Shown in pieces: positions 62,326 through 64,000 of a stretch of DNA of 64,000 bases. Within the stretch, counting starts at the first letter, position 1. Every line of letters starts with the position of its first letter. Below the pieces are notes generated by a model that saw only the letters and a program-made list of their open reading frames with translations, was not told the DNA's origin and made no database searches. The stretch comes from Strix aluco (taxonomy: Eukaryota; Chordata; Aves; Strigiformes; Strigidae): NCBI RefSeq assembly GCF_031877795.1, contig NC_133933.1:25944029-26008028 (forward strand), read 5' to 3'. Made by a program: the position numbers and the translations under genes.

Positions 62326-63556
62326 GCAAGTGCTTCTTTAAGTTGGGTATACAGTTTGGAAGTTAAAACAATGAAACTGGCTAAAGGTTACTGTAACCAA
62401 GAGTCCTCTTTCTGATATATTGCCAGTCTTCTGAAGAATGCAACTATGAAGAAAAATAATCTCTTTTTTTCCAAAACACATTGTGTTACTGTATTATGAA
62501 TGTAGGTTTCTATAACATGTCTTACATTTTATAAAATGTTGCAAACTTGACATAGTTCACACAGAAAGGGCCAGGAGTCATTGGTACTGAGCACTTAAAT
62601 CTTGAACAGCTCAGAAATCTCTCCAAAAGTCATCTTGATCATAAGTCATGTCAATGACAATCAAACAAGTGGAGTGCAGACCACTTCTCATTGTGACACC
62701 CACAGTCTACACACCCAAGGTGTCCCACAAGCAAAGGAACAGCAAGATAAAATAAGGAAAATTACTTTTTCCTGAATCCATATACAACAACCAACAGAGT
62801 ACAAGGACTTGAAAACACAGAGACAATGCATTCATTCCAGCAGGAGAGAGCCAGCTTTCCACGATGATTTAAGTGATGTAAAGTGACTGTTGAGCAGCTG
62901 TTCTGATGGAGAATTTTAGAATAACATAATGATCTTCCATTCTACAGAGATGTACAGAAAACCTGCGGTTTGGGGTTTTACATAAATACACTCTATTGAT
63001 CAATCACTACAGTCTAAACCATGGCACTGCTCCATGAGCATGTCCAGTTCATTGCTTTAAAGGTTAATTGTAGCCCAGCTGAATTTAACTGTGCAGACGC
63101 CTTACTACAACTGTGAACATATGTCTTTCAGCGTAAGTTGGTGTTTTTTTAAAAAACCATACATAAAGAAATCCCTGACAAAATGCTCATCTGAAAAAGA
63201 AAAAAAATAAAACCGAAACAACTAAACATTTTTTTCAACTGCCATCTGAGTTCACAAAGAAGCAGGATTATGATAAGCACAGCAAGTACTTTCCAATGTT
63301 TCTGCCTTAGACTATTTTGTCATGATAGCTATAGTGTGTTTGGTCACTACTTAGAAAAAAATATGATGAAACAAGCACAGGGATACCTACCTTAAGAACA
63401 AGAACCATCTTATCCTCTTGGAATTTTTAACCTTAGATTCACCAGGATGCTCACTGAAACTGTCTAAGCTGCATCATCACATACAGATATGAAGTTTTAA
63501 ACTGACCTTGAAATCTTGGCAATCCTTTAGTTTTACTAAGTTATTCACAGAAAAAA

Positions 63557-63576
63557 CCAAACAAACAAACAAACAA
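63557..63576. repeat. (CAAA)n microsatellite
   Basis: About five CAAA units in MARK1 intron 1. Confidence 0.85.
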
Positions 63577-64000
63577 GAGAAATTTTCTTTTTTAGATGAA
63601 ATACAACTAGACCAATTTAAAGCTCAGTTTAGCACTGAGCAGAGAGAACATACTGAAAAAAGTTAATTTAGAATGTGAAAAAAGTAGAAAAATATTAACA
63701 ATTAAACAGGGTTGGTAGTTGATGTGGAGAAAGAGCTTATTATTAAAACTAAAATTCAGTTGCATTATATTCATTACACCAAACAGTGTGAATGTTTCAA
63801 TGGAACTTTTCTGCTTTCATAGTTGTTTTCAGAAACGTTCAACTGTGAGGAACATTTCTTCTTAATTTACCATTACCTAGAGGGGAGTAAACACTCAAGA
63901 ATGAAGACCCAGACAAAACTGTGAAGTCATTAAAACAAAATTTTGGGGTGATTCCGAAATTCTAGAAAGATTACAAAAAGCAAGCATTGTGTTTCCAGTG

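Larger units (their letters stand above)
47843..64000 (-). other. MARK1: MARK1 intron 1, 3' part (at least 16.1 kb)
   Basis: No exon for the MARK1 N-terminus (MSART-like start) and no CpG island are found up to the window edge, so the first exon should lie beyond 64000. The sequence is AT-rich with scattered microsatellites: (TA)7 at 50341-50354, a T-rich 19-nt tandem duplication at 53511-53547, T15 at 62311-62325 and (CAAA)n at 63557-63576. No known gene, RNA or transposon family is recognised. An unrelated small gene or enhancer inside the intron cannot be excluded by eye. Confidence 0.75.

Overview
The window is vertebrate nuclear DNA, almost certainly from a bird. It has long GT-AG introns, AT-rich non-coding sequence broken by one sharp GC-rich island, and a typical avian CR1 LINE fragment at about 7784-8270. 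Nothing in it is prokaryotic: there are no operons, CRISPR array, rRNA genes or recognisable tRNAs.

Two protein-coding genes were found, both on the minus strand and head-to-tail. From high to low coordinates, the first is MARK1 (MAP/microtubule affinity-regulating kinase 1, a Par-1 family Ser/Thr kinase). Seventeen coding exons can be joined exactly between 47842 and 12424. They give 777 residues plus a stop, covering the full kinase domain, UBA domain, spacer and KA1 domain. Only the short first coding exon (about 17 residues in the human protein, from memory) is missing. It should lie beyond 64000, so 47843-64000 is read as part of intron 1. The second gene, at 6781-3991, is a two-exon orthologue of human C1orf115 (RDD1), predicted at 146 residues. 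It starts in a CpG island at about 6290-7430 and has a good poly(A) signal at 2697-2702. The order MARK1 then C1orf115 on one strand matches human 1q41, and this supports the MARK1 rather than MARK3 assignment.

Region by region: 1-2670 has no recognised gene; 2670-6781 is C1orf115 (3'UTR, exon 2, a 2.35 kb intron, exon 1); 6290-7430 is its CpG island promoter; 7440-10970 is a compact intergenic gap holding the CR1 fragment; about 10970-12423 is the probable MARK1 3'UTR; 12424-47842 is MARK1 exons 18 to 2; 47843-64000 is MARK1 intron 1.

The main points worth a second look are a 195-bp hAT-type MITE with 16-bp terminal inverted repeats, 79 bp upstream of the last MARK1 exon; two in-frame alternative donors 21 nt apart at exon 12; a NAGNAG acceptor at exon 16; a symmetric 45-nt exon 17 that could be a cassette; and a seven-glutamate GAG tract in C1orf115. 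I did not find a convincing new biological system. All exon junctions come from reading the sequence against remembered family proteins; no alignment or transcript data were used.
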